A stretch of DNA of 64,000 bases from JANNVK01 sp031430435 (GTDB taxonomy: Bacteria; Acidobacteriota; Blastocatellia; Pyrinomonadales; Pyrinomonadaceae): NCBI GenBank assembly GCA_031430435.1, contig JANPBM010000073.1, forward strand, positions 20,836 to 84,835, given 5' to 3'. Of this stretch, positions 34,006 to 42,408 are shown piece by piece (the first letter of the stretch is position 1; every line of letters starts with the position of its first letter). Position numbers and translations under genes: made by a program. The notes beneath the pieces are model-generated. The model had not been told where the DNA came from, searched no databases, and saw only the letters and a program-made list of their open reading frames with translations.

Positions 34006-34150
34006 TACCAAACGGAAATCGGTTTGCGAAAATAATTACGCGAAAGTACAACATACTTCAGTTTGTTGCTCATCTTTAACTTTATTCAAGCTCAAGTTTA
34101 TCGACAAGCTGAAGCATGTCTTACATTTGCAAACCAATTCCTTTCGGGTA
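34006..34150 (+). mobile_element. R2 family MITE-like element, copy f (TA-flanked)
   Basis: A 145-base element with ends TACCAAACGG...ATCGGTTTGCGAAA and TTTGCAAACCAATTCC...GGGTA, flanked by TA at 34004-34005 and 34151-34152. Its interior matches copy a (AACATACTTCAGTTTGTTG, TTCAAGCTCAAGTTTATCGA, AAGCTGAAGCATGTC). It lies directly after the patatin gene and borders the 3' end of the short acidic gene. Confidence 0.75.
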
Positions 34151-34155
34151 TAACG

Positions 34156-34311
34156 TTAATCCGCTTCATCTTCCTCAACTTCTTCATCGACATAAACCTC
34201 GTAACCGTGTGAATCATCGTAATAATAATCGTGTTTTTCGATGTCTTTCGCCCACGATTTTTCATCGCCCGCGACCTTTGTGTTATCATCATTTTGTTTA
34301 ATTTCAGCCAT
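34156..34311 (-). CDS. Short acidic protein, 51 residues
   Basis: A short open frame on the minus strand starting at ATG 34311. The product is very acidic: it begins MAEIKQNDDNTKVAGDEKSW and ends DEEVEEDEAD with a central YYYDDSHGYEVYVD. This composition, with no frame breaks, looks like a real small protein rather than chance. There is no clear ribosome binding site and only 28 bases separate its start from that of the divergent phosphatase gene, which weakens the call. R2 copy f starts 3 bases beyond its stop. Function unknown. Confidence 0.45.
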   Translation of the reverse strand: MAEIKQNDDNTKVAGDEKSWAKDIEKHDYYYDDSHGYEVYVDEEVEEDEAD

Positions 34312-34339
34312 TACAATCATTTTACAGGAGATTCATAAT

Positions 34340-35179
34340 TTGAAAAGGAATATCTTTATCACATCGTTTTTAGTCGTTTTTTCATCTGTTTCGACCTTTT
34401 TGCTGACGACCAATGTTTTTAACACGCGGTCGCAACAAATTGTCGCGGACAATGAATATCAGGTTTCGGGCGTTTTGTATATGCAAACGGCGGCGGAATA
34501 TCGGGCGTTGGCGTATCAAGCGTTTAATTGGGCAAAAGTTACTTTGGACGCGGATTTCGACAAAAAGAATGTGAAGAAATTGCCGAAAGCCGAACAAAAA
34601 AAACCTCGCGCAATCGTGGTTGACGTGGACGAAACAGTACTCGACAATTCGCCGCAACAGGCAACCGCGATTAAATTACGCAGGGCTTTTAACCCGAAGG
34701 ATTGGCAGAATTGGTGCAATCTGCGGACGGCAAAACCGATTGCGGGCGCGGTTGAATTTTTGCAATACGCCAATGCCAAAGGCGTTAAAGTATTTTATGT
34801 AACCAACCGCGAACAACCCGAACGCGCCGCCACGCTCGATAATTTAAAATCCGCCGGCTTTCCCGATGTAACGGACGAAACAGTTGTTACCAAAACCGAT
34901 ACTTCGAGCAAGGAAAAGCGTCGTGCCGATATTGAGGCAAAATATCGAATCGTCATTTTAATAGGCGATAATTTGAACGATCACGCTCAACAGTTCGAGA
35001 AAAAATCGATCGCCGACCGATTTGCCGAAACCGATAAAGCCAAACAGTTTTGGGGAACAAAATTTATCGTCTTGCCGAACGCGATGTACGGCGAGTGGGA
35101 AAGCGCGATTTACGATTACAAACGTCCGACCGAAGCCGACAAAACCGCTGCGAGAAATTCGGCGTTAAGCGGATATTAG
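34340..35179 (+). CDS. HAD-family acid phosphatase, lipoprotein e(P4)/OmpP4-like
   Basis: A 279-residue exported or membrane-anchored acid phosphatase of the class C type. The HAD nucleophile motif DVDETVLDNS, FYVTNREQ (motif II), and the late ILIGDNLNDH (motif IV) are present, as in Haemophilus e(P4), a broad nucleotidase. The N-terminus is hydrophobic (FITSFLVVFSSVSTFLL) and serves as a signal or anchor; a lipobox Cys is not seen. The start is a TTG at 34340 supported by AGGAGA 9 bases upstream; other starts at 34241 give no reasonable signal sequence. It could scavenge phosphate or nucleosides in the envelope. Confidence 0.85.
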   Translation: MKRNIFITSFLVVFSSVSTFLLTTNVFNTRSQQIVADNEYQVSGVLYMQTAAEYRALAYQAFNWAKVTLDADFDKKNVKKLPKAEQKKPRAIVVDVDETVLDNSPQQATAIKLRRAFNPKDWQNWCNLRTAKPIAGAVEFLQYANAKGVKVFYVTNREQPERAATLDNLKSAGFPDVTDETVVTKTDTSSKEKRRADIEAKYRIVILIGDNLNDHAQQFEKKSIADRFAETDKAKQFWGTKFIVLPNAMYGEWESAIYDYKRPTEADKTAARNSALSGY

Positions 35180-35225
35180 TGTGCGACTTTGGGACGCGGA
35201 GACGGAGAGATGAAGAGATGAAGAG

Positions 35226-35313
35226 ACGGAGAGACGGAGAGACGGAGAGACGGAGAGACGAAGCGACGGAGAGACGAAGCGACGGAGAGACGGAGAGACG
35301 AAGCGACGGAGAG
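35226..35313 (+). repeat. 8-bp microsatellite (ACGGAGAG / ACGAAGCG)
   Basis: Eleven contiguous 8-base units, eight ACGGAGAG and three ACGAAGCG. Less regular related sequence extends back to about 35197. The array ends 14 bases before the start of the S9 peptidase gene. Simple 8-base repeats of this kind are prone to slippage. Confidence 0.9.
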
Positions 35314-35317
35314 ACAC

Positions 35318-35321
35318 GGAG
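35318..35321 (+). promoter_or_regulatory. Ribosome binding site (GGAG) of the S9 peptidase, within the repeat run
   Basis: GGAG lies 6 bases before ATG 35328 and is itself part of the last degenerate unit of the ACGGAGAG array. Every standard unit also holds a GGAG, so the leader carries a row of potential Shine-Dalgarno sites. Confidence 0.6.
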
Positions 35322-35327
35322 ACTTTT

Positions 35328-37985
35328 ATGCGGAAATTTGGTTTTAACTTTTGCCTTTTAACTTTTTACTTTTTGCTTTGCCTGAGCGTGTTTGCTCAAA
35401 ACTTAACGGTCAAAGACATTATGCGTGAGCCTTCAATCGCGGGAATGCGGGCGGAAGGCGAGAAACTTTCGCCCAATGGCGAGAACGTTGTTTTTCTGTG
35501 GAACGCCGAAGGAAAAGAGCCGAAAGATTTATATTTATGGAGCGGTGGCGAGGCAAAAATAATTGTTCGTTCGCAAGATTTATTGACGTTAAAACCGACT
35601 CCAACGCCCGAAAATAAATTGAATTACGGCTTAATCGTCAAAGATGAATTTGCCAAATCACGCGAAAATCAGTTTGGAAACCTCGAATGGTCGCCCGATT
35701 CAAAGAAGATTTTATTTACTCAAAACGGTGATATTTATGTGCTGAGTACGGAATTAAATGAAGCGTTACAGCAGAAAAAAGATGAATTTGAACGCCAAAT
35801 GCTGTTGCGCGCCGATTTGGTTCCATCCTTAATTCGTACTTTGAAAGCCGCTAATGTCAATGACGAAGTTCTTTTCGACCAACTTCAACATTCAAGATTA
35901 CAAACTTTGGCAATGTTGAATGCAATGGCTGACGGCGAAATTAAATACGATGAAAATTCCGATTACGAAAAAGCAATTTCTCTGCTGAAAAATCTACCGT
36001 CTCTATTCCCGCAACTTAGCTCTAATGCAATATTCTTGCGATACTTGGGCGATCTGAAGCAGTTTGAAAGTCAAGCAAAAACTGCTCAAAGAAATTATAA
36101 CAACTCGATTAAATCATCTTTAATCGAACCTGATCGCATCACCAAAACGCCAATGCCCGAATTCGCGGCTCGTTGGCTGGATAATAAACGCATAATGTTT
36201 CAGCAAAACGGCAATCTTTTTTTGATTGATACAGAAAATGTTTCCGTAATTCAGCTTTCCAAAGAAGCAAATCCGACGACGTTTATTTCAGTCGGGAACG
36301 CTGCCGCAACCAAAGACGGAAATTTAATTGCGTATATTGTTTACGACGGTTCAAAACAGCGAACACTCTTTGTTCCCAACTATTTAGACGAATTTGTACA
36401 AACTCCGACATTTCGGCGCGGCTGGTCGGAGCAAAAGATTTTAGTTGTGCAAAGTAACGGAAATCGTGAAACGCCGTTCGAGATAAAACTGCCGAAAGCG
36501 GAAGGTTTCGGCTATCTTCGTTCGATAAAATGGGCGGCGGATAATGCAAGTTTAATTGTTGACCGAATCGATAAAGACACGAAACGACGGCAGATTTATT
36601 ATGTCAACAACGTCGGGAGCAAAGCCGAACAAACGGTTTTGGTAACGGAAGAAATTGACGAAAAATGGATTGCGCCGCTTTCCGGAATCGTTGAACCGAA
36701 CCCGAAAGACGATTCACAAATTTTATTTGCAAGCGAAAAAGACGGCTTTAATCATCTTTATCTGGCGACGCTCGAACGCCGAAACCCCGAACCGAATTCG
36801 ACCGGCGAAGTTCGCCAAGAAAACCCGACAGACGCAGGTTTCACCGCAAAGATTGACATCAAACAACTTACGAGCGGCAAGTTTGAAGTTAGTTGGGCAA
36901 AATGGTCGAATGAAAATCAGTTTGTTTTAAGTTCAACCGAAAGTTCAACCGCCGAACGCGAGTTTTACACTTTTAATATTCAAACAGCCGAAAAACTAAA
37001 CGTTCCCTCAACTGAAAACGGCATTAAAATCGATGCTCAACTTTCTACTTCGGGCGATTCAACTTTTTTGCTTTACAAAGGTTCAAAGTGGAACAAGCCA
37101 ACCGAACTTTTTGTGCAACGAATTTGCCCCGAATGTCGCGGTTTGAATTACGGAAAACAAATTACGCAAACAACGCCGCCAAAATTTGCGGAGATGAAAT
37201 GGAACGAACCAAAATTTGTCGATATTCCTTCGCGCGACGGTAAGTTGATTAAATCGAAGGTTTATCTGCCTAATAATGCCGCTAATGCTAAACGTCCGAT
37301 GGTTATTTTTGTTCACGGCGCGGGTTATTTGCAAAACACAATCAACGGTTGGAATAATTATTACCGCGAATTTATGTTTAATCAAATGTTGACGCAACAA
37401 GGCTATGTTGTGCTTGATATTGATTTTCGCGGTTCGGCGGGTTACGGACGCGAATGGCGAACCGACGTTTATGATTTTCTCGGCGGAAAAGATTACGAAG
37501 ATCACTTGGACGCGATTGATTACGCGGTTAAAAATTTCAACGTAAACGCAAATAAAATCGGTGTTTACGGCGGAAGCTACGGCGGATTTATGGCGGAAAT
37601 GTTGGCGTTCAGAACCGATAAAATAACTTGTGCGGCGGCATTGCGTCCGGTCGCGGATTGGAAAAATTATTATGCTTCGTCAAACATTTATACGACCGAA
37701 CGGCTTGGTTTTCCGGACAAAAATCCCGCCGGTTACAAACGAAGTTCACCGATTTCTTACGCCGAAGGATTAAATAAACCGTTGTTAATTTTGCACGGAA
37801 TGGTTGACGACAACGTTCACGCGCAAGATTCCGTACAGTTAATCGAAAAACTGATGCGGCTGGAAAAAACTAATTATTTCGAAGCAATGCTGTATCCGAG
37901 CGAAAATCACGGCTTCACCCGACCCAGCAGTTGGACCGACGAATACGAACGCATTTTGAATTTTTTCAATAAACACTTAAGATAA
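35328..37985 (+). CDS. S9-family peptidase (prolyl oligopeptidase/dipeptidyl peptidase-like)
   Basis: An 885-residue exported serine peptidase. The signal peptide ends near SVFAQ (residue 24). An N-terminal beta-propeller (about 40-610; PD40-like motifs such as LEWSPDSKKILFTQNG and AEGEKLSPNGENVVF) precedes the alpha/beta-hydrolase domain (about 640-885). Catalytic residues are Ser750 in YGGSYGG, Asp828 in GMVDDNVHA and His861 in ENHGFTRP. It probably cleaves short peptides in the periplasm. It stands alone, with a microsatellite as its leader. Confidence 0.95.
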   Translation: MRKFGFNFCLLTFYFLLCLSVFAQNLTVKDIMREPSIAGMRAEGEKLSPNGENVVFLWNAEGKEPKDLYLWSGGEAKIIVRSQDLLTLKPTPTPENKLNYGLIVKDEFAKSRENQFGNLEWSPDSKKILFTQNGDIYVLSTELNEALQQKKDEFERQMLLRADLVPSLIRTLKAANVNDEVLFDQLQHSRLQTLAMLNAMADGEIKYDENSDYEKAISLLKNLPSLFPQLSSNAIFLRYLGDLKQFESQAKTAQRNYNNSIKSSLIEPDRITKTPMPEFAARWLDNKRIMFQQNGNLFLIDTENVSVIQLSKEANPTTFISVGNAAATKDGNLIAYIVYDGSKQRTLFVPNYLDEFVQTPTFRRGWSEQKILVVQSNGNRETPFEIKLPKAEGFGYLRSIKWAADNASLIVDRIDKDTKRRQIYYVNNVGSKAEQTVLVTEEIDEKWIAPLSGIVEPNPKDDSQILFASEKDGFNHLYLATLERRNPEPNSTGEVRQENPTDAGFTAKIDIKQLTSGKFEVSWAKWSNENQFVLSSTESSTAEREFYTFNIQTAEKLNVPSTENGIKIDAQLSTSGDSTFLLYKGSKWNKPTELFVQRICPECRGLNYGKQITQTTPPKFAEMKWNEPKFVDIPSRDGKLIKSKVYLPNNAANAKRPMVIFVHGAGYLQNTINGWNNYYREFMFNQMLTQQGYVVLDIDFRGSAGYGREWRTDVYDFLGGKDYEDHLDAIDYAVKNFNVNANKIGVYGGSYGGFMAEMLAFRTDKITCAAALRPVADWKNYYASSNIYTTERLGFPDKNPAGYKRSSPISYAEGLNKPLLILHGMVDDNVHAQDSVQLIEKLMRLEKTNYFEAMLYPSENHGFTRPSSWTDEYERILNFFNKHLR

Positions 37986-38063
37986 TGTAGAACGTAAAAT
38001 TGAAAGCGGAAAATAATTCCTCTCGTTTTCTACTTTCCGTTTCTCATTTTACGATAAAACTTT

Positions 38064-39005
38064 ATGCGAATTTTAATCACCGGCGGTGCGGGCTTTCTTG
38101 GCTCGCATCTTTGCGAAAGGCTTTTGAACGAAGGTAATGATGTTATTTGTCTCGACAATTTTTTTACCGGACGCAAAGACAACATTCTGCATCTGCTTGA
38201 TAACAAACGATTTGAACTGCTTCGACACGATGTTATCGAACCGATTTTGTTGGAAGTCGATCAGATTTACAACTTTGCGTGTCCCGCTTCGCCGGTTCAT
38301 TACCAATACAATCCGGTCAAAACCGTCAAAACAAGCGTGATGGGTGCGATCAATATGCTCGGACTGGCAAAACGTGTCAAGGCAAGGATTTTACAGGCTT
38401 CAACGTCAGAAGTTTACGGCGATCCGCTCATTCATCCGCAAACCGAAGATTATTGGGGAAACGTCAACCCGATCGGGCTTCGCAGTTGTTACGATGAAGG
38501 CAAACGAATCGCCGAAACGCTGTTTACGGATTACCACCGACAAAGCGGCGTGGAAACTCGCATCGTCCGTATTTTCAACACTTACGGTCCGCGAATGCTT
38601 GAAAACGATGGTCGCGTCGTCTCAAATTTTATCGTTCAAGCCTTACGCGGCGAAGATCTGACAATTTACGGCGAAGGAACGCAAACTCGTTCGTTTTGCT
38701 ACGTCGATGACTTGGTCGAAGGCATTATTCGTTTAATGAATGTTGAATCGGGCGAAGATTTACATTTGCCTGTAAATTTAGGAAATCCGGGTGAATTCAC
38801 CATGCTCGAACTCGCTCAAGAAGTCGCCAAAGCCGTTGGTAACGACATTAAAATCGTACATTTACCGTTGCCGCAAGACGATCCGAAACAACGCAAACCA
38901 AACATCGAACGGGCAACCCGAATGCTCGATTGGTCGCCGAATGTTCCGCTTCACGAAGGCTTAAAAAAGGCAGTTGCTTATTTTGCCGAAAGAGTGAGAA
39001 AATAG
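38064..39005 (+). CDS. UDP-glucuronate decarboxylase (UDP-xylose synthase, UXS)
   Basis: A 313-residue extended short-chain dehydrogenase that makes UDP-xylose from UDP-glucuronate with NAD. The N-terminal Rossmann motif ITGGAGFLGSHLCERLL, the signature FACPASPVHYQYNPVKT, the active-site loop STSEVYGDP and YDEGKR (catalytic Tyr and Lys) identify the UXS subfamily rather than a general epimerase. It is followed 5 bases later by an Rpn nuclease gene and then another epimerase. Probably for cell-surface or exopolysaccharide sugars. Confidence 0.94.
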   Translation: MRILITGGAGFLGSHLCERLLNEGNDVICLDNFFTGRKDNILHLLDNKRFELLRHDVIEPILLEVDQIYNFACPASPVHYQYNPVKTVKTSVMGAINMLGLAKRVKARILQASTSEVYGDPLIHPQTEDYWGNVNPIGLRSCYDEGKRIAETLFTDYHRQSGVETRIVRIFNTYGPRMLENDGRVVSNFIVQALRGEDLTIYGEGTQTRSFCYVDDLVEGIIRLMNVESGEDLHLPVNLGNPGEFTMLELAQEVAKAVGNDIKIVHLPLPQDDPKQRKPNIERATRMLDWSPNVPLHEGLKKAVAYFAERVRK

Positions 39006-39010
39006 CTGTA

Positions 39011-39943
39011 ATGTTCAGAGAAAAATACATCAATCCATTTACCGATTTCGGCTTCAAAAAACTTTTTGGCGAAGAACCGAACAAGGATTTATTGATTAGT
39101 TTTCTCAACGAATTGCTGCCGCGACATCATCAAATAAAAGAGCTGAGTTATTCTTCAAGCGAATTTCTCGGAATTTCGGAAATCGATCGAAAAGCCGTCT
39201 TTGATATTTACTGCACAAGTAAAACCGGCGAGAAGTTTATTGTCGAAATGCAAAAAGCGCGACAATATTATTTCAAAGACAGAAGCGTTTTTTATGCGTC
39301 TTTCCCGATTCAAGAACAAGCAATAAAGGGTGATGAGTGGAAATTTAAACTAGCGGCGGTTTACTTAATCGGCATCTTGGATTTTGTTTTTGACGAAAAC
39401 AAAGATTCAGATGAAGTTAAGCATACAATTCAATTAAAAAACCAACACGGCGAATTATTCTATGATAAATTAACGTTTATTTATTTAGAGATGCCTAAGT
39501 TTAATAAAACTGAAGGCGAACTTAAAACAATTTTCGATAAATGGATGTATGTCTTAAAAAACTTGCCGAAACTGGAATCACGTCCGGCAAAATTACAAGA
39601 AAAAATCTTCAAAAAATTGTTTGATGCCGCCCGAATGGCAAAACTCGATCGCGTTGAATCCGAGGTATATGAACGAAGTTTAAAGTACTACAGAGACTTT
39701 AAAAACGTTATGGATACGGCAAAAGACGAAGCAAGAGAACAAGGTTTTGAGGAAGGTTTTGAAGACGGAGTCGAGAAAGGCATCAAGAAAGGCATCGAGA
39801 AAGGTATCGAACAAGGCATCGAACAAGGCATCGAACGGAGTATAAAAAAAATCTTAAAATCCGACATTCTGACTGATGCCCAAATTGCTGAAATGTTTGA
39901 TGTCAAACTACAATTTATTATAAAAATCAAAAAGGAATTATAA
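39011..39943 (+). CDS. Rpn-type PD-(D/E)XK nuclease
   Basis: A 310-residue protein of the Rpn/PD-(D/E)XK nuclease family linked to recombination. The N-terminus INPFTDFGFKKLFG, the later FDIYCTSKTGEKFIVEMQKA (the D...ExQ-like active site) and SVFYASFPIQEQ are typical. Residues about 255-280 are a tandem EKGI/EQGI tetrapeptide repeat, then a helical tail. An upstream open frame to 38930 overlaps UXS; ATG 39011 is the natural start. It lies 5 bases after UXS and 4 bases before the epimerase gene, which it separates, so it looks like an insertion into a nucleotide-sugar operon that kept translational coupling. Confidence 0.88.
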   Translation: MFREKYINPFTDFGFKKLFGEEPNKDLLISFLNELLPRHHQIKELSYSSSEFLGISEIDRKAVFDIYCTSKTGEKFIVEMQKARQYYFKDRSVFYASFPIQEQAIKGDEWKFKLAAVYLIGILDFVFDENKDSDEVKHTIQLKNQHGELFYDKLTFIYLEMPKFNKTEGELKTIFDKWMYVLKNLPKLESRPAKLQEKIFKKLFDAARMAKLDRVESEVYERSLKYYRDFKNVMDTAKDEAREQGFEEGFEDGVEKGIKKGIEKGIEQGIEQGIERSIKKILKSDILTDAQIAEMFDVKLQFIIKIKKEL

Positions 39944-39947
39944 TTTT

Positions 39948-40937
39948 ATGAAATACTTAATCACGGGCGGAGCAGGTTTCGTAGGAAGCCATTTAGCCGA
40001 CAAATTACACAAAGAAGGACACGATATTGTTGTGATAGACGATCTTTCGACCGGACGTTATTCAAACGTTGAACACCTTGAAGGTCAAGAACGTTTTCAA
40101 CTTATCATAGATACGGTTTTGAACGACAAGCTGATGGAACGGCTGATTCGTGATACTGACCGCGTGTTCCATATGGCAAGCGCCGTCGGCGTAAAGCTGA
40201 TTATGGAACAGCCGGTGAAAACGATCGAAACAATTTTCGGCGGAACCGAAGTAGTTTTGAAATACTGTTCACGGTACCGCAAACGTGTCTTAATCCCTTC
40301 AACATCAGAGGTTTACGGCAAAGGAACAACCGTTCCTTTCAGCGAAGAAGACGATGTTTTGACAGGTGCAACCAGCAAACATCGTTGGGCGTACGCGTGT
40401 GCAAAGGCGTTGGACGAATTTTTGGCGTTGGCACATTGGAAAGAAACTCGTCTGCCGGTTGTGGTTGTTCGCCTGTTTAATACGGTCGGACCACGCCAAA
40501 CCGGTCAATACGGAATGGTTGTACCGAATTTCATCAAATCGGCGTTGAAGAATGAACCGATTATGATTCACGGCGACGGGACGCAATCGCGTTGCTTCGG
40601 TCACGTTTTGGATGTGGTTGAAGGTTTGGTGAAATTACCCGAAAATCCGAGTTGCTTCGGGCAAGTTATCAACATTGGGAACGATGAGGAAGTTACCATC
40701 CAACAACTTGCCGAACGAGCGATTAAAATGACCGGAAGCAAATCCGAAATCAAATATATTTCTTACGACGAGGCTTACGGCGAAGGCTTTGAAGATATGC
40801 AACGGCGTGTGCCGAATTTGGCAAAAGCAAATAAACTTATCGGATTTAAGCCAACCAGAACGCTGGTCAACATCATCGAAGATGTCAGCGAACAATTTCG
40901 CAATGAGTTGAATATCAAAACGGAAGTTGCCAAATAA
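39948..40937 (+). CDS. NAD-dependent nucleotide-sugar epimerase/dehydratase
   Basis: A 329-residue extended short-chain dehydrogenase of the UDP-glucose 4-epimerase type. The N-terminus ITGGAGFVGSHLADKL binds NAD, the catalytic region has STSEVYGKG and YACAKALDE (YxxxK), and the rest includes RLFNTVGPRQTG and CFGHVLDVVEGL. The substrate cannot be fixed from sequence; UDP-galacturonate, UDP-glucose or similar is possible. It follows the Rpn gene, 4 bases away, and would belong with UXS in a surface-sugar pathway. Confidence 0.88.
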   Translation: MKYLITGGAGFVGSHLADKLHKEGHDIVVIDDLSTGRYSNVEHLEGQERFQLIIDTVLNDKLMERLIRDTDRVFHMASAVGVKLIMEQPVKTIETIFGGTEVVLKYCSRYRKRVLIPSTSEVYGKGTTVPFSEEDDVLTGATSKHRWAYACAKALDEFLALAHWKETRLPVVVVRLFNTVGPRQTGQYGMVVPNFIKSALKNEPIMIHGDGTQSRCFGHVLDVVEGLVKLPENPSCFGQVINIGNDEEVTIQQLAERAIKMTGSKSEIKYISYDEAYGEGFEDMQRRVPNLAKANKLIGFKPTRTLVNIIEDVSEQFRNELNIKTEVAK

Positions 40938-40958
40938 TAAAACGATTGAGATTTTTGT

Positions 40959-41773
40959 ATGAAAAAATTATCAAAATATCATCAAGATTTTGATAAATAT
41001 TCAAAGAAAATCTCAATCAAATTATGTTTTCGCTGACTGAAAAAGTGTTCGGCTTAAAAGTTGATAAATTGGAAGACATAAATCTTTCAATTCCGCGAAC
41101 AAAAGAAAAACGCCCGGATTTTGCCAAACTTGCGACTTGCGGCAACGAAAAATAGATCTTTCATCTTGAGATTCAAACATCGAACGACCGCGAAATGCCG
41201 TGCAGAATGTTGGAGTATTTTGAGTTTCTTTATCATTTGCACAAAATTCCGGTCAAGCAATTTGTTTTGTATTTGGGCAAAGCAAAACTAAATATGTCGG
41301 CGGAAATTAAAGTTGCAAAATTGCAATTCGAGTTTGATATAATTGATTTTCGGACACTTGATTACGAAGATTTCATCAATTCCGATAAACCCGAAAGTAT
41401 AATTTTAGCCATACTTTGCGATTATAAAAAAAGGAATCCGCGTGCCGTTATCAGCGAGATTTTGCATAAATTGGAAAATACCGAAAATGAAGACTTTCAA
41501 AAATACGTATTTCAGTTAAAAATCTCGTCGGAGTTGCGAAGTTTACAAGACGAATTAGAAGTTGAGGTAGAAAATATGCCGTTTAAGTTTAAATACAACG
41601 CGGAAAAAGACCCTTTTTACAAAGAAGGAATTTCACAGGGAATTTCTAAAGCAAACTATGAAACTATTGTCAGAATGATTGGTTTATCTTTCAGCCACGA
41701 ACAAATTGCCGAAATTGTGAATACTAAAGTTGCGTTCGTTAAAGAAATTGCCGGAAAATTAAGTCAAAAATGA
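40959..41773 (+). pseudogene. Degenerate Rpn/PD-(D/E)XK nuclease-family gene
   Basis: Start ATG 40959 reads MKKLSKYHQDFDK and then shifts frame near 40995-40999, where adding one A would restore IFKENLNQIM. The frame then runs to a TAG at 41153-41155, in the middle of a conserved stretch (DFAKLATCGNEK-stop-IFHLEIQTSNDREMP), and is open again to 41773. The last part (from 41195, 192 codons) includes LYLGKAKLNM and DFRTLDYEDF and a KEGISQGISKA tail, typical of these proteins. One frameshift and one in-frame stop make a functional full-length product unlikely. It is a different subtype from the intact Rpn gene 1 kb upstream. Its stop overlaps the 41770 start option of the next gene. Confidence 0.8.
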
Positions 41774-41781
41774 GGTTGAAA

Positions 41782-42408
41782 ATGAAACATTTTATACTTA
41801 CATCTCTTTTATTTGCACTATTTTGCACAATTTCTTTGGCGCAAACATCAGGCATTAAGGGCAAAGTAAAAACCGTCAAAGGTAAAGGGTTGCCCGCCGT
41901 AACCGTTTCGGTCATAAAGGACGGTATAGAAGTTAAGCAAGAAGAAACGAATGAAAAAGGCGAGTTTTTTATTGAAGGGCTTGACGAAGGAATTTATGGT
42001 TTTACATTCGAAAAAGACGGTTTTAACAGCGGTTCGCTCAAACGAATGCAGCTTTTGAAAAATCAAATTCGTAATTTAGGCGACAATCTTGTTTTGAAGG
42101 TTTCGGACAGTTCGATTTATGTAATTTTGCGGGCAAGCGTTTTTGACCAAGACGGTCTGGCGGTGCGCGGTGCAAAGGTTGAAATAAGTAAAGTCTCTGA
42201 TAACAAAAGAATTACAACACTTTACACAAACGATGCGGGCGAGGTTTCGGTGCGTTTACCCGATCAAAACGCAACTTTCAGATTTACGACTTATTTCCCG
42301 AACGCCGAACCTGTGAGCGGTGAAACAACGGTTGAGGGTGCGGGAATGTACAGTAAATCATTGACGATTAAAATTTCTAAGCCGAAAAAGAACGAATCGC
42401 CTCAATAA
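41782..42408 (+). CDS. Exported protein with carboxypeptidase-regulatory-like domains
   Basis: A 208-residue exported protein. The signal peptide ends near TISLAQT (residue 20). Two beta-sandwich domains of the CarboxypepD_reg type are suggested by SGIKGKVKTVKGKGLPAVTVSVIKDG ... FTFEKDGF and by RASVFDQDGLAVRGAKVEIS ... VRLPDQNATFRFTTYFP. An ATG at 41770 is possible, but the ATG at 41782 has AGG 7 bases before it and gives a normal signal sequence. Its last 32 bases overlap the end of folP on the other strand. Confidence 0.75.
   Translation: MKHFILTSLLFALFCTISLAQTSGIKGKVKTVKGKGLPAVTVSVIKDGIEVKQEETNEKGEFFIEGLDEGIYGFTFEKDGFNSGSLKRMQLLKNQIRNLGDNLVLKVSDSSIYVILRASVFDQDGLAVRGAKVEISKVSDNKRITTLYTNDAGEVSVRLPDQNATFRFTTYFPNAEPVSGETTVEGAGMYSKSLTIKISKPKKNESPQ

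Noticed and set aside
34098..34292. Minus-strand 64-codon frame next to R2 copy f
   Set aside because: It overlaps the better 51-residue acidic frame in another phase and runs into the R2 element. Its composition (many Met, Arg and Lys) looks accidental.
39011..39943. Rpn gene as the transposase moving R1, R2 or R4
   Set aside because: Rpn-type nucleases are not DDE transposases and the elements' ends do not occur around this gene.
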